A stretch of 64,000 nt of DNA from Paludifilum halophilum. Its GTDB lineage: Bacteria > Bacillota > Bacilli > Thermoactinomycetales > DSM-45169. Made by a program: the position numbers and the translations under genes. Position 1 is the first letter of the stretch; every line of letters starts with the position of its first letter. The notes under the pieces were generated by a model. It was not told the DNA's origin. It saw only the letters and a list, made by a program, of their open reading frames with translations, and ran no database searches. The stretch is from positions 186,001-250,000 of the forward strand of contig NZ_NOWF01000002.1 in assembly GCF_002245355.1 (NCBI RefSeq), read 5' to 3'. Shown here in pieces: positions 44,117-53,606 of the stretch.

Positions 44117-45223
44117 GTGAACCCCAAATGGTTTTACCCTGTCTTGATTGGAATGACACTGTTCAGTGCAATCGCTCACTACTTCTTGGGCAATGAAATG
44201 ATCCGCTTTGCCGCCGCTTCTTTTTCCCTGTTGTTTTGGGCCGTTTTGCTGGGAAAAGCGACAGAGAGTACGGCCCATTATGCTGGAGAACGGTTAGGTG
44301 GATTTCTTAATGCCACCTTTGGAAACGCCGCGGAATTGATTATCGCCATTTTTTTGGTTCGTGAAGGGCTGATCGGGATGGTGAAGGCCAGTATTACCGG
44401 CTCCATCATCGGCAATATGCTCCTGGTTCTGGGCTTAAGTCTTCTCCTGGGCGGCCTGAAGCACAAAACCCAAACCTTTAATCAGATGTTGGCGGGTCAT
44501 AACGCTTCCTTAATGATGTTAGCCGTGATTGCTCTGTTTATTTCCGCCGCCTTCTTCAGGGACTTAGCCACCGGTGAAGCCCATCTTTTAAGCCTGACCA
44601 TCTCCGGTCTGCTCATCCTCGGTTATCTTCTCTGGTTGCTCTTTTCCATGGTGACACACAAAGAATTGCTGAGCAATACGGCCTCTTCTCCGAGGGGAAA
44701 GGAAGAGGAGGAAATACCGGCCGTAGCCGCGGCGCAAAATCAGGCCTTCACCGAGGAGAAACCGGATTGGTCCCTTAAGATTTCGATCCTCTTACTCCTG
44801 ATATCCACGGTCTTTGTCGCCGTTCAAAGTGAATGGCTGGTGGGAAGCATTGAAGCCGTCGCTCATACCTTGGGTTGGTCCGATTTATTCATCGGCGCCT
44901 TTCTGATCGCCATTATCGGGAACGCCGCCGAACACAGCGCCGCCATCTTCCTGGCTTTAAAGGACCGCGTCGATGCCACGGTGGAAATCGCCATCGGCAG
45001 CAGTTTGCAGATCGCCCTCTTTGTCGCACCCACTCTGGTCTTTATCAGTCTGCTGTTCAGAAAGCCGATGGAATTGATCTTTACCGGATATGAACTGGTC
45101 GCCATCGCTGTATCCGTCCTGATCGCCACCTCCATCTCCCGGGACGGTTCAACCAACTGGTATGAAGGTGTTCTTCTCCTCATCGTATACGCGATTTTGG
45201 GCACCGCCTTCTTTATGGCCTGA
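44117..45223 (+). CDS. CaCA-family Ca2+/H+ antiporter
   Basis: 368 residues in two homologous halves, each with the alpha repeat: NATFGNAAELIIAIF (near residue 60) and IIGNAAEHSAAIFLA (near 270). The conserved GNAAE glutamates mark the CAX group (YfkE/ChaA). An acidic loop (RGKEEEEIP) separates the halves. It exports Ca2+ using proton influx. Start GTG 44117 (GAGGAGGAAAGAGGCC). Confidence 0.92.
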   Translation: MNPKWFYPVLIGMTLFSAIAHYFLGNEMIRFAAASFSLLFWAVLLGKATESTAHYAGERLGGFLNATFGNAAELIIAIFLVREGLIGMVKASITGSIIGNMLLVLGLSLLLGGLKHKTQTFNQMLAGHNASLMMLAVIALFISAAFFRDLATGEAHLLSLTISGLLILGYLLWLLFSMVTHKELLSNTASSPRGKEEEEIPAVAAAQNQAFTEEKPDWSLKISILLLLISTVFVAVQSEWLVGSIEAVAHTLGWSDLFIGAFLIAIIGNAAEHSAAIFLALKDRVDATVEIAIGSSLQIALFVAPTLVFISLLFRKPMELIFTGYELVAIAVSVLIATSISRDGSTNWYEGVLLLIVYAILGTAFFMA

Positions 45224-45372
45224 TTCGGGAGATATTCCAGAAGGGAAAATTCCACAGATATCCGGGGGATTTATCCGAGCGAAGAGGAGGAACCCGTGGG
45301 GAGCCGCTGATACCCTCTCCATTCCGATTGAATAAAGTATGTTATAAAGTTCCATGCAAAGGGATGACAAAA

Positions 45373-46197
45373 ATGAACACTGGTGAACCTCCAACCCGTT
45401 TCAAACTGCGGCGGGAAGCTCCAGTGGTAATCGGCGGGGTGGGCGGGAGCGGAACCCGGGTAGTGGCGGAACTGCTGAAGGAGATGGGTTTTTATCTGGG
45501 AAAGTTAAATACCTCCAACGACAACCGGACCTTTGCTTCCCTGTTTCGCCGACCGCAATGGCTGATCCGAAACCATAAGCGCAATCCCGAAGCCATTCAC
45601 TGGGCGTTCCGCCGATTCGAACGTGAGATGTTCGATTCCGGAGAAGCGGGTCACCCCCGTTATCAAGGCTGGGGATGGAAAAACCCGGTCACCCATATCT
45701 ACTTGAATTTTTTAAATGCCCATTTTCCTCGGATGAAGTACATCCACGTCATCCGTCACGGCTTGGATATCGCCTTCAGCGGAAATAAAAATCAGCTCCG
45801 TCTATGGGGGAAATTGTTTCATATCAAAAAACCCGAAACGCCTCGAATGAAACCCAAATCCTACCTTCAGTACTGGATCCGATCCAACCGACGGGCGATT
45901 CGCCTCGGGCGTCAATTGTTGGGGAATCGGCTGCTTGTACTGAAATACAACGACCTCTGCCTTCATCCGAAACGAGAGATCCACCGAATCATCCGCTTTT
46001 TGGAACTGAACCTCCGCCATATGGATATCCATCGATTGAGCCGGCTGATTCAGCGCCCGGAATCGATCGGCCGATACAAAAAACGGGATCTCAGCCTTTT
46101 CGATACGAAAGAAATTCAAGCCGTCAGAAACTTCGGTTTTGCCGTGGATCCCTTCCACGGAGAAAAAGGAAACCGTTCATCCAAAAAAAGGCGTTGA
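45373..46197 (+). CDS. Sulfotransferase family protein 3
   Basis: 274 residues from ATG 45373 (AAAGGGATGACAAAA). PAPS loop GGVGGSGTRVVAELL near residues 19-33 and the 3'-phosphate region IHVIRHGLDIAFSGN near 125. It belongs to the same broad fold as the sulfotransferases at 18652 and 21816 but is not obviously a close copy. Acceptor unknown. Confidence 0.8.
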   Translation: MNTGEPPTRFKLRREAPVVIGGVGGSGTRVVAELLKEMGFYLGKLNTSNDNRTFASLFRRPQWLIRNHKRNPEAIHWAFRRFEREMFDSGEAGHPRYQGWGWKNPVTHIYLNFLNAHFPRMKYIHVIRHGLDIAFSGNKNQLRLWGKLFHIKKPETPRMKPKSYLQYWIRSNRRAIRLGRQLLGNRLLVLKYNDLCLHPKREIHRIIRFLELNLRHMDIHRLSRLIQRPESIGRYKKRDLSLFDTKEIQAVRNFGFAVDPFHGEKGNRSSKKRR

Positions 46198-46303
46198 CCT
46201 GCTGGGCTCACACAGCAAGCCACCGCCTTTGTTCTTACAGCAAAAAAGACTCCTTCTTCGGAGCCCTTTCACGATCCATCGAATCATATCATAGAGCCAA
46301 TGA

Positions 46304-46600
46304 TCAGCTCTGCTGGTTCGGGGAGGGAAGGACCAAAGAGTAGAGGTGGGCCAGCTTCTGTTCCAGTTCGCTGATGATTTCCCTACCTTGCGCCCGGGTG
46401 ATCAAACCGGCACGCACCGCAAAGTCAATCTCCCTGGAAAGGCCGAACATCTGGGTGTCCAGAACTTCCTCGTACAAGGGACACTTCGGGGCAGTCAGAT
46501 TATCCAGCTGTACCGCGATCAACTGTTCAATCTTGTTCGCGTCTTCCCTGAGCAATTGCTCAGCCCGCTGGTTCAAATCGGTTTGAATCGGCGTCGTCAA
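46304..46600 (-). CDS. ylaN: YlaN family protein
   Basis: 98 residues. The signature [31 protein letters not shown] is nearly identical to Bacillus YlaN, which is reported to bind Fur and adjust iron homeostasis. The frame is open well upstream (to 46711), but TTG 46600, preceded by GGGGGGTTCAC, gives the family length. Confidence 0.92.
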   Translation of the reverse strand: MTTPIQTDLNQRAEQLLREDANKIEQLIAVQLDNLTAPKCPLYEEVLDTQMFGLSREIDFAVRAGLITRAQGREIISELEQKLAHLYSLVLPSPNQQS

Positions 46601-46737
46601 GTGAACCCCCCCATTCAACAGTTTGCTCCCAAACTGTTCGAAAACCTTTCCTCCATTCAAGGTAAGTTTAACATGTCGGTGGAGGTTTTGCAAAAAAAGC
46701 CGGACCCGCAACCGACCCTGTTACCAGGTGAAGCCAT

Positions 46738-46779
46738 AAAAAACCGGACGAATCTGAATCTCCGTCCGGTTTTCATTTT
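46738..46779. terminator. Bidirectional terminator at the end of the tail module
   Basis: AAAACCGGAC / GTCCGGTTTT with AATCTGAATCTCC... loop. On minus it follows the Tal-like C-terminal gene; on plus T-rich sequence follows. Confidence 0.8.
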
Positions 46780-46829
46780 TTCAGACACGGATCCGTCGCA
46801 GTTTGACTTCCTCTGTATCTCCGTTTCAT

Positions 46830-47460
46830 CTACTGCCGGATAAAACACCGGACCACAAGATCCGCCTCGACACGGATCGGTCCTTCGGCTTCAAATACCA
46901 CCCGGTTTTGCTCGCCGATCCGCAAATAGTCCCCGATGTCCACCTCCTGCTGTACCCGGTCGGAACGAACCGCGAGAGAACCGTTGACGGTGACAGTCAG
47001 AGCAAAGGGCAAAGACAGCTCCGTCCCTTTTTGCCTTTCGGATCCGGTATAAAAGAGACGGGCTTCGTTCACGAACTCGATTTTCCGATCCAGATAAAAA
47101 GACATCGATGCGGAAACATCGACATCGATCTCTTGATCCAGATTGTCGTGGATGGAAAAAGGAACCCCTTGTCCCCGGTGCAACGAACGGATCTCATTTT
47201 TCATTCCCCGGATGAGGTCTGACCAGCTCCTCTTCTTTTCCGCCAATTCGATCCCGATCCGGTGACGTTTGTCTTCGTCGTAGTACCGCTCGATTTTAAC
47301 AATCCGCTCCCGGATATCGATTCCGAAGCGGGGATGAACGATGTGCGCCGTATCCCCCAGCTCCGGTTCACGGTCGCGGTAAGGCCTCTGTCCCCATTCA
47401 TCTTTCCACTCGGACAAGTCGACCATAGCCGTTTCATAGGTATAATGGGGGTGTTTGTTT
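46830..47460 (-). pseudogene. Tal-like tail protein, C-terminal portion
   Basis: Coding sequence begins around 47460 in a frame different from the N-terminal part. Features: HYTYETAMVDLSEWKDEWGQ, RPYRDREPELGDTAHIVHP, RERIVKIERYYDEDKRH, and a C-terminal beta-rich half ending VVRCFIRQ. The 'LGD..V..RIV.IE.' pattern is that of the receptor-end domain of siphophage Tal proteins. No clear start; GTG and TTG codons with GGGAAGAG upstream could allow reinitiation. Confidence 0.5.
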
Positions 47461-47736
47461 TTCTCCAGCAACCGCCGCACTCTCTTCCCGCTCAATTTTC
47501 TCCGGCATCCCCGTAAACCGATAGACACCGTTCTCCTTCCACCGGATGAAGGTTTGATGCCGCAACCGCTCCAACGCGCGCTCCGGACGGATGTCAAGGG
47601 TGTCGAGTCGGAAGGATTCCAGCGGTGCCTCAAAAGAAAATTCCCCCGCCTTATTCAAAACGCAGGTCTGCTTGTTCTCCCGGGTGCGGGGAATCGGGCC
47701 GATCCGGTTCAGCTTGCAATCAAAGACTTCGATCAT
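47434..47736 (-). pseudogene. Tal-like tail protein, N-terminal portion
   Basis: About 100 residues from ATG 47736, overlapping the end of the tailspike gene. MIEVFDCKLNRIGPIPRTRENK..AGEFSFEAPL matches the start of phage minor structural (Tal) proteins. After EKIEREESAAVAGEKQ the frame ends, while the downstream part continues in another frame. The middle of a normal Tal (some 200-250 residues) is missing, so the gene has an internal deletion plus frameshift, or is split into two peptides. Confidence 0.55.
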
Positions 47737-47741
47737 CCGCC

Positions 47742-49397
47742 TCACTCCCGATTTCCGGCTGTCGTGACGGTTCCGTTTCCGGTGTCGCGCAGGGAAGAGA
47801 CGGTTCCCGAACGGTAAAGATCGTTGTTGGTAACCAAATTATCGTTGCAGGTATTGGTGATGCGAATACCGTAATCGGGCCGGGATCCAGTTGCGTCCAT
47901 CCGGCACAAGTTGCCCTGTACATGGTTCCGATCGGATCCCGAATGAATACCGATGCCGGGAATTTCATCGTCCCCCTTCCGGTTGCCTCCCCGGCAGAAA
48001 TTGCCGATCACATGATTGTCACTGGATTCATTGACGGCAATCCCGTACTCCCAGACATCCTCCACCCGGTTTTGAGCCAGGGTGCTGTATTCGATCCGGT
48101 ACACGCTGATCCCCTGGTCTCCCGCCCGGCGGATGACATTACCGATCACTTGAACCCGGGTACAGTAATCCAGGTAGATCCCATCATTGTTGGTCTCTTC
48201 GATGACATTCCCAGTAATCACAGCGTCTGTAATCCAGTAAGTTTTTCCTCCTTCTGAGAAACCGTTGAGCCAGATGCCGAAACCCAGATCTTCCCCGTTC
48301 ATTCGGCGGAAGGTGTTATGGGCGATCGTATAATGGCCCGCCGCCGTCGTCTCGGCATTTCGCATCTCGATGCCCATGCGGCAATTTTCAAAGGTGTTGC
48401 CGACGACGGTACAATCCCGGTAGTTATACCCCCGAATCCCTTGACCGGTCAACTCCTTAAAGTGATTGCCGATCACCCGGACATTGGTGTGATAGATATT
48501 CGTGGTGGCGGAATGACTGCCGAAACCCCGGGACCAACGGGTAAACGTATTGTAGGCGATCAAAATGTCGTCGCAGGGCGTATTGTCGTAGTTTCCGTAA
48601 GCCGGATACTGGGAAGCGGACTTCATCAAGTCGATCTGTACCGCTTCGGAATAACGGGTTCCTGAGTACCCGTCAAAAATACAGTGAACCACTTTTCCGT
48701 GGCGAACTGCATTCAGCTCGACGCAGTGATGATGATACACATCTGTCACCTTGGTATCCCGGATGGTAATATATTCGCAGTGACCGAAGGACAGGGAGGT
48801 GACGGGGCTGGGAAACCGTCGGGCGTTGCTGTCCCATTCGCCCCCGGTCACTTCCACATCGTGCACCCCTTGGTAACCATCGATATTTCCGATCCCGCTG
48901 CGGAGCATATTCCCCAGTTCAGCGTCCCGCACAATCTTGGCGGCAGGGGACAAGCGCAGCCTCGTCCGGCTGTATATCAATAACGTCGCTCGGATCGCAT
49001 AGGTCCCCGGCGGCACCTGTACCTCGCCGCCTCCTTGCTCCCGGGCTTCATCCAGAGCCGCTTGGATCGCCGGACTGTCATCGGTCACCCCGTCTCCGAC
49101 CGCCCCCTTATCCTTGACATTGATCATCGGAAGCAACCGGCTCTCCAGGCGATCGATCCGCTCCCGATCCGCCAACAATTCCCCTTCGGCGTTTTCCACC
49201 CGTTCATCGGCGGTGGTCCCGGTAAAGGAAAAGGCGGTGGAATCCCGCAGGGCGATCAGTTCATTATCGACGGTTTCTCCGGTTTCCAGGATATCCATGC
49301 GACGCTTCAGATCCGTACTTTCATCGGTATTGTGGTTGAACTTTTCACTCCAATCCACCAGACTGTCCTTCACTTCAATTTTTTTGAATCCGGACAT
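47742..49397 (-). CDS. Right-handed beta-helix tailspike (pectate-lyase-like)
   Basis: 551 residues. An N-terminal helical/coiled part (about 1-95, MSGFKKIEVKDSLVDWSEKF..) is followed by the pectate-lyase-3 start KGAVGDGVTDDSPAIQAAL and then long beta-helix repeats with N-G-N-x-F and V-I-G-N rungs. Such spikes bind or cut surface polysaccharide. AAAGGAGGCTTTTTT precedes ATG 49397. It lies between the distal tail protein and the Tal-like gene, an unusual order. Confidence 0.85.
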   Translation of the reverse strand: MSGFKKIEVKDSLVDWSEKFNHNTDESTDLKRRMDILETGETVDNELIALRDSTAFSFTGTTADERVENAEGELLADRERIDRLESRLLPMINVKDKGAVGDGVTDDSPAIQAALDEAREQGGGEVQVPPGTYAIRATLLIYSRTRLRLSPAAKIVRDAELGNMLRSGIGNIDGYQGVHDVEVTGGEWDSNARRFPSPVTSLSFGHCEYITIRDTKVTDVYHHHCVELNAVRHGKVVHCIFDGYSGTRYSEAVQIDLMKSASQYPAYGNYDNTPCDDILIAYNTFTRWSRGFGSHSATTNIYHTNVRVIGNHFKELTGQGIRGYNYRDCTVVGNTFENCRMGIEMRNAETTAAGHYTIAHNTFRRMNGEDLGFGIWLNGFSEGGKTYWITDAVITGNVIEETNNDGIYLDYCTRVQVIGNVIRRAGDQGISVYRIEYSTLAQNRVEDVWEYGIAVNESSDNHVIGNFCRGGNRKGDDEIPGIGIHSGSDRNHVQGNLCRMDATGSRPDYGIRITNTCNDNLVTNNDLYRSGTVSSLRDTGNGTVTTAGNRE

Positions 49398-49410
49398 AAA
49401 AAAGCCTCCT

Positions 49411-51741
49411 TTATAATAATCGCTTGCGGTTTTGAATCCGCAACCGACCTTCCTTGCGGCAGGGGAAATCGATGGTCACCCGTTGCAACCGGTGAGGCCG
49501 GGAAACATCAAAGGTGTGAAAACGAATGCAGTATTGCATCCGTGCATGACTTAAATCCGTATCCGAACGGATCGCCGAAATCCGGCCGTCTGCTCCCACC
49601 GGCTCCCAAGAGCCATATCCTCGGCCGAAGTCCCACCGGGTCTCCAGATCCACCGACCCATAGGGGGTCTGCTTAAAGGCCATCCGCCCCTCCGACACGT
49701 TTCGCTCCAGGTGGATTCCGATATTCTCGGAGATAAAAAGACCCCCGGATTCTCCCCGGAACCGGCGGTCAAAATCAAAGAGAAGGGACGTCTTTTCATC
49801 GTTGGGGATCGGATCACCGCTCGCGGGATCGTAACGCTCTTCGGGATTCCGATCCCGATTGGAAATCCGAAAATCGTCGATCAGGTGGTTCCACTGGCGT
49901 CCACCCCGGTTATCGCTCCCGATAAAAAAGGTCTCCACTCCCGAAAAATCGGGGATAAGCTCTGTCCGAGCCTCTCCCGACTCATCCTGCAAAGAAACGA
50001 TTTCCCCGTCCAAATACCATTCGACTCTGCCATTAACCCATCGCACCTCCCAATAATGCCACCCGATACCAGGGGCGGGAGTCCCTTTCCCGTCAAAGAC
50101 GTTAGCCCCGTTCATCCAAAGGTTATAGGTTTGATCCCCGGCATAGCGATAGAATAAGAAGCGGTTGGAACCGGCGGTATCCCAGATAAATCCCGCCCTC
50201 CCTGTTCCGTCTTTATAAACCCAGACCCCGATCGAACCCGCCTCTTCATTCAGCATCGAGCCACCGGGGATGGAAAGGGTTTCCGCCGCCTTGGTCCCCT
50301 CCAGATGCCAGCCCCAGGTGTGGGCGGTCTTGGTCAACATGGGCTGTACCGCCTCAACCTCAAGCTCGTTCCGTCGGGTTCCGCCGTCATCGATCAAGAA
50401 AGCGCGTACCGACACCGATCCGGCAGGGGCGGTGTCGGTCAGGGACACGGTGCGGAAATCCTCCGTAAGCTCGTCGGCCACATTCCGGTAAAACGGGGTC
50501 AACAACCGGCCTTCCGCATCATAGAAAGAAAGGCGTAACACACAGTGATCCACGCCGCCCGCTTTTCGGAGGTTCACCTGAATCGTGATCTCCTCTTGCT
50601 CTGACACCGGTACCGTTTGGTACAGATACACCCTGTCCGTACCGTCCCCGGACGAGGCGCGCAGAATCCGGGCCGCTCCTCTGACCGAATCCGTCGGCTT
50701 CACTCCACTGCGATTCCAGTAGGTGTCCAGATCTTGAAACCCGGCATCGGACAGCTCCTGGGTCACTTCCTTCTCCATCCGTACCGCACAACCGGTCTTC
50801 CCTGGATCATACCGAGGACCCGAAGCAGGAGTGCCGTCCTCATGGTATCCCGGGGAAGAACGGGAGAATTCCGGAGTGTTCACCGGAATGGTGCCGATTC
50901 CCTCCCCTGTCTCCCCATCCGTTGCCACCCGGGTATTGATGAAGCTCCCTCCCTGCCAATCGGCGGTGCCCTGATGGACCACCGTATAAGCGGAATCGCT
51001 TTTCAACTGATAATGAACCCGTATGTCGTGTTGACCGTGGGGGATCACCAGCGGATCGCCCACAAGGAAGGCATCCCTGGAAGCGCCGTCTTCCCGGGCG
51101 GTCATCCCTTCCAAACCCAAGGTGAGAACGCCTTCCACTCGGCGATCATAGCGGACATCCTGCCCTTCCAACATGAATCGCGGATAATCCGCCCCCTCCA
51201 CCTCAAAAGTGGGGGGAAGGTCCACCCCCTCATTGTAGTAAGGGATGGAAATGACCGAACCCGTTAACCGGTACTCGGTCCGAACAGGAACCACGGATTG
51301 ACTGAAATGGATCCAGGGATTGTCCATATTGATTTCGTGATCCCGCCACCTTCTCCAGGCAAAAGGACGATATAACCGGACCTGAGCTTTCAGAATCCCC
51401 ATTTTGGGATGCTGCGCTTGTGTGGAAAGGTGGATCACTTGGCCGGGGTAGTACCGATCATCTTCCTCCGGCAGAATGATCCGTACCGGCCGGCGCCGGT
51501 TGTACAATCGCTGGGAAAAGGCATCCGCATCCCGGTGGAACCGATCCCCGATATACCGGAACATCAGTGTCAATTCCGCTTCGTCCTGTTGCGGAGAAAA
51601 GTAGAAGTGACCGGATCCCGGAACCCGCACCGACACGGGATCCAGCGCAATCCGGTCCCGTTCGGCGAATCCGGTATGGACAAAGTGGAAATCCGTTGAA
51701 TCAAAAGCGTCATCGACGGTTTCAAAGCGAATGTGGTTCAC
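49411..51741 (-). CDS. Distal tail-like protein with LamG-type domain
   Basis: 776 residues. The first 300 or so match a siphophage distal-tail (Dit-like) fold: PGSGHFYFSPQQDEAELTLMFRY, RRPVRIILPEEDDRYYPGQV, GLEGMTAREDGAS. The middle holds carbohydrate-binding-like beta sandwich (YLYQTVPVSEQEEITIQVNL) and then a LamG/concanavalin-like region (SIGVWVYKDGTGRAGFIWDTAG..WHYWEVRWVNGRVEWYLDGEIV). Starts GTG 51741 directly after the tape measure stop. Confidence 0.75.
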   Translation of the reverse strand: MNHIRFETVDDAFDSTDFHFVHTGFAERDRIALDPVSVRVPGSGHFYFSPQQDEAELTLMFRYIGDRFHRDADAFSQRLYNRRRPVRIILPEEDDRYYPGQVIHLSTQAQHPKMGILKAQVRLYRPFAWRRWRDHEINMDNPWIHFSQSVVPVRTEYRLTGSVISIPYYNEGVDLPPTFEVEGADYPRFMLEGQDVRYDRRVEGVLTLGLEGMTAREDGASRDAFLVGDPLVIPHGQHDIRVHYQLKSDSAYTVVHQGTADWQGGSFINTRVATDGETGEGIGTIPVNTPEFSRSSPGYHEDGTPASGPRYDPGKTGCAVRMEKEVTQELSDAGFQDLDTYWNRSGVKPTDSVRGAARILRASSGDGTDRVYLYQTVPVSEQEEITIQVNLRKAGGVDHCVLRLSFYDAEGRLLTPFYRNVADELTEDFRTVSLTDTAPAGSVSVRAFLIDDGGTRRNELEVEAVQPMLTKTAHTWGWHLEGTKAAETLSIPGGSMLNEEAGSIGVWVYKDGTGRAGFIWDTAGSNRFLFYRYAGDQTYNLWMNGANVFDGKGTPAPGIGWHYWEVRWVNGRVEWYLDGEIVSLQDESGEARTELIPDFSGVETFFIGSDNRGGRQWNHLIDDFRISNRDRNPEERYDPASGDPIPNDEKTSLLFDFDRRFRGESGGLFISENIGIHLERNVSEGRMAFKQTPYGSVDLETRWDFGRGYGSWEPVGADGRISAIRSDTDLSHARMQYCIRFHTFDVSRPHRLQRVTIDFPCRKEGRLRIQNRKRLL

Positions 51742-51742
51742 G

Positions 51743-53146
51743 TTATCGCACCCCCTGCATCGCCGATTGCAAATCCAGGTGCAGCTCCTTGCGCACCGTC
51801 GGCATAATCTTTTCGCCGTCCAGCAGGATGTGGATTTCCACCGGTTGGCGGATCGACCCGCCTTCTGCCGACGATCCGGGAACGGTTGACGCTTCTATCT
51901 CCCGAGCCGTGTCACGAACCGCCATCCCCACCTGTGGAACACCGGCCCGGATCCCCTTGGAAAACATGTCCATAAAATTAGGGGCCCACTGATCGGCAGA
52001 ACGCCCCGGTCCCCGCTTGGCCGGCGAAGAGAAACCGAGGAAGTCTCCGACGACCCCCGCCGCATCCCCTAAGGCTCCCGTCAGCTTTCCCATCATCGAC
52101 CGGATGCCGTCGATGAATCCGCTGATCAAATTCTTGCCCCAAGCCAGTGCCTTTTTCGGGAGGCCGCCCAACATATCGTTAAAGGTATTTCCGATCCCCT
52201 TTAAGATTTTTCCAGTGGTCTCCCGCAGGGTGTTTAACGCTTCCCTCCATTTTCCGGTCAGCAATTGAGCCGCGAATTTTACGATCCCCATAACCGCCGT
52301 CAAGGCCGTGGAAATCACCCCTTTGATCCCGGCCCAGATCGATGCGGTTACGGTTTTAATGATCGTCCAAATCACTCGAATCGTTCCCAGAATCGCCGAC
52401 ATGGCCACGGAAATAAAGGGCTGCATCCACCCCCAAACTCTTTTTACCGCCTCCATGATCACCTTCCCGTTCTCCTGCCAAAACGCCTGGATTCGCTCCA
52501 GTTGACTCTGAAAAAAGGTGGTCACCGCTGTCATCACCGTTTGCACCGTGTCCCGGATAAAGGTGAGTGCCGTAACAAACGCCGTTCGCACAAACTCCCA
52601 CACCGTATCCACAACCGTGCGAAACCAGGAAAACTGGTTGTAGGCTTGTATCAAGGCATAGGCCAAAGTGGCGAATAGGGCGATGATGGCAACAACAACC
52701 GCTAGTATTTTTAGTATTGGTAGAAGCACCGCCCATTCAGCCACAACAAGTACCATAAAAGCAGCTGCGGCATTTGTAATAATCATGGCCAAACTGACCA
52801 ACAACGCAAGGAATGTACCCGTTAAAGCCATAAACTTTTGAATTGGTGCGGGTAATTGATTAAAAGCGTCTACAAAAAATCGGATAACCTCAATAATTTT
52901 TATAATCGTTGGAGCCAGTGCTTCTCCTATATTCTCCTTCGCATCATGAAATGAATCTTTCAGCTTATTAAAAGCCTCTTTTATCTCCGGACTAGCTGCA
53001 ACCGACAACCCCAATACCACTGAAATCGTCCCGGCTGCAGTAGCCGCCACTTTGGTTAATTGCTCCGTTGCATCGTTCATTGCCGTGGATAAGCCATTAA
53101 GCCTTTTATTAAACTCCTTTAAATCCACTTGAACGGAAGCCGACAT
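51743..53146 (-). CDS. Phage tail tape measure protein (short)
   Basis: 467 residues from ATG 53146 (AAAGGAGGGATCAGAAG). A helical N-terminus, central hydrophobic helices (FMALTGTFLALLVSLAMIIT; LPILKILAVVVAIIALFAT), Trp/Phe-spaced repeats (VWEFVRTAFVTALTFIRDTV), and the C-terminal LGFSSPAKRGPGRSADQW segment typical of tape measures. Scaling of about 0.15 nm per residue predicts a tail near 70 nm. Codons of the first third (plus 52600-53146) look clearly more AT-rich than the rest. Confidence 0.82.
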   Translation of the reverse strand: MSASVQVDLKEFNKRLNGLSTAMNDATEQLTKVAATAAGTISVVLGLSVAASPEIKEAFNKLKDSFHDAKENIGEALAPTIIKIIEVIRFFVDAFNQLPAPIQKFMALTGTFLALLVSLAMIITNAAAAFMVLVVAEWAVLLPILKILAVVVAIIALFATLAYALIQAYNQFSWFRTVVDTVWEFVRTAFVTALTFIRDTVQTVMTAVTTFFQSQLERIQAFWQENGKVIMEAVKRVWGWMQPFISVAMSAILGTIRVIWTIIKTVTASIWAGIKGVISTALTAVMGIVKFAAQLLTGKWREALNTLRETTGKILKGIGNTFNDMLGGLPKKALAWGKNLISGFIDGIRSMMGKLTGALGDAAGVVGDFLGFSSPAKRGPGRSADQWAPNFMDMFSKGIRAGVPQVGMAVRDTAREIEASTVPGSSAEGGSIRQPVEIHILLDGEKIMPTVRKELHLDLQSAMQGVR

Positions 53147-53269
53147 CTTCTGATCCCTCCTTTTAATAAATTTAAAATACGTGCTTTTACAGGAAAAACT
53201 GTTTGTCACAGCGAATAATTTCCATGAGGAGGAGATTTTTCGTCCAAATACCATCTATACTACCATCGA

Positions 53270-53563
53270 TTGGAACGACAACCGAAAAGAGAGACCCTTT
53301 TCATCGGAGCTTTTACGTTCTTTTTTATGGGTTCACTTCTAACGATTACGATTATCGGGGGAATCATTGGCATCCCAACACTTGTCATAGGAGGAATGTT
53401 CCTGATCATCCGTTCATTCATCAAAGTGATTGAGATTGAATGCCCCTCTTGCCGTGCAAAAAACACCATTGAACCGAAGGTCAAACGTTTTCACTGTATA
53501 AGCTGTTACAGACATCTCAACGAGAAAGAAACCTCCAACGCCAAACATCGGATTCAGGCGTAG
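53270..53563 (+). CDS. Plus-strand membrane zinc-ribbon protein inside the tail operon
   Basis: 97 residues, TTG 53270. Two hydrophobic segments (FIGAFTFFFMGSLLTITIIGG; LVIGGMFLIIRSFIKV) precede a zinc ribbon CPSC..CISC near 70-87. No good Shine-Dalgarno at that TTG; GAGGAGGAGA lies 40 bp upstream, so the true start is uncertain. It is AT-rich and opposite to all surrounding phage genes, so it resembles a moron (cargo) gene. Confidence 0.6.
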   Translation: MERQPKRETLFIGAFTFFFMGSLLTITIIGGIIGIPTLVIGGMFLIIRSFIKVIEIECPSCRAKNTIEPKVKRFHCISCYRHLNEKETSNAKHRIQA

Positions 53564-53606
53564 TAGGCTTTTTTGTATGAAAACAAGGGGCTGATCAACA
53601 GCCCCC

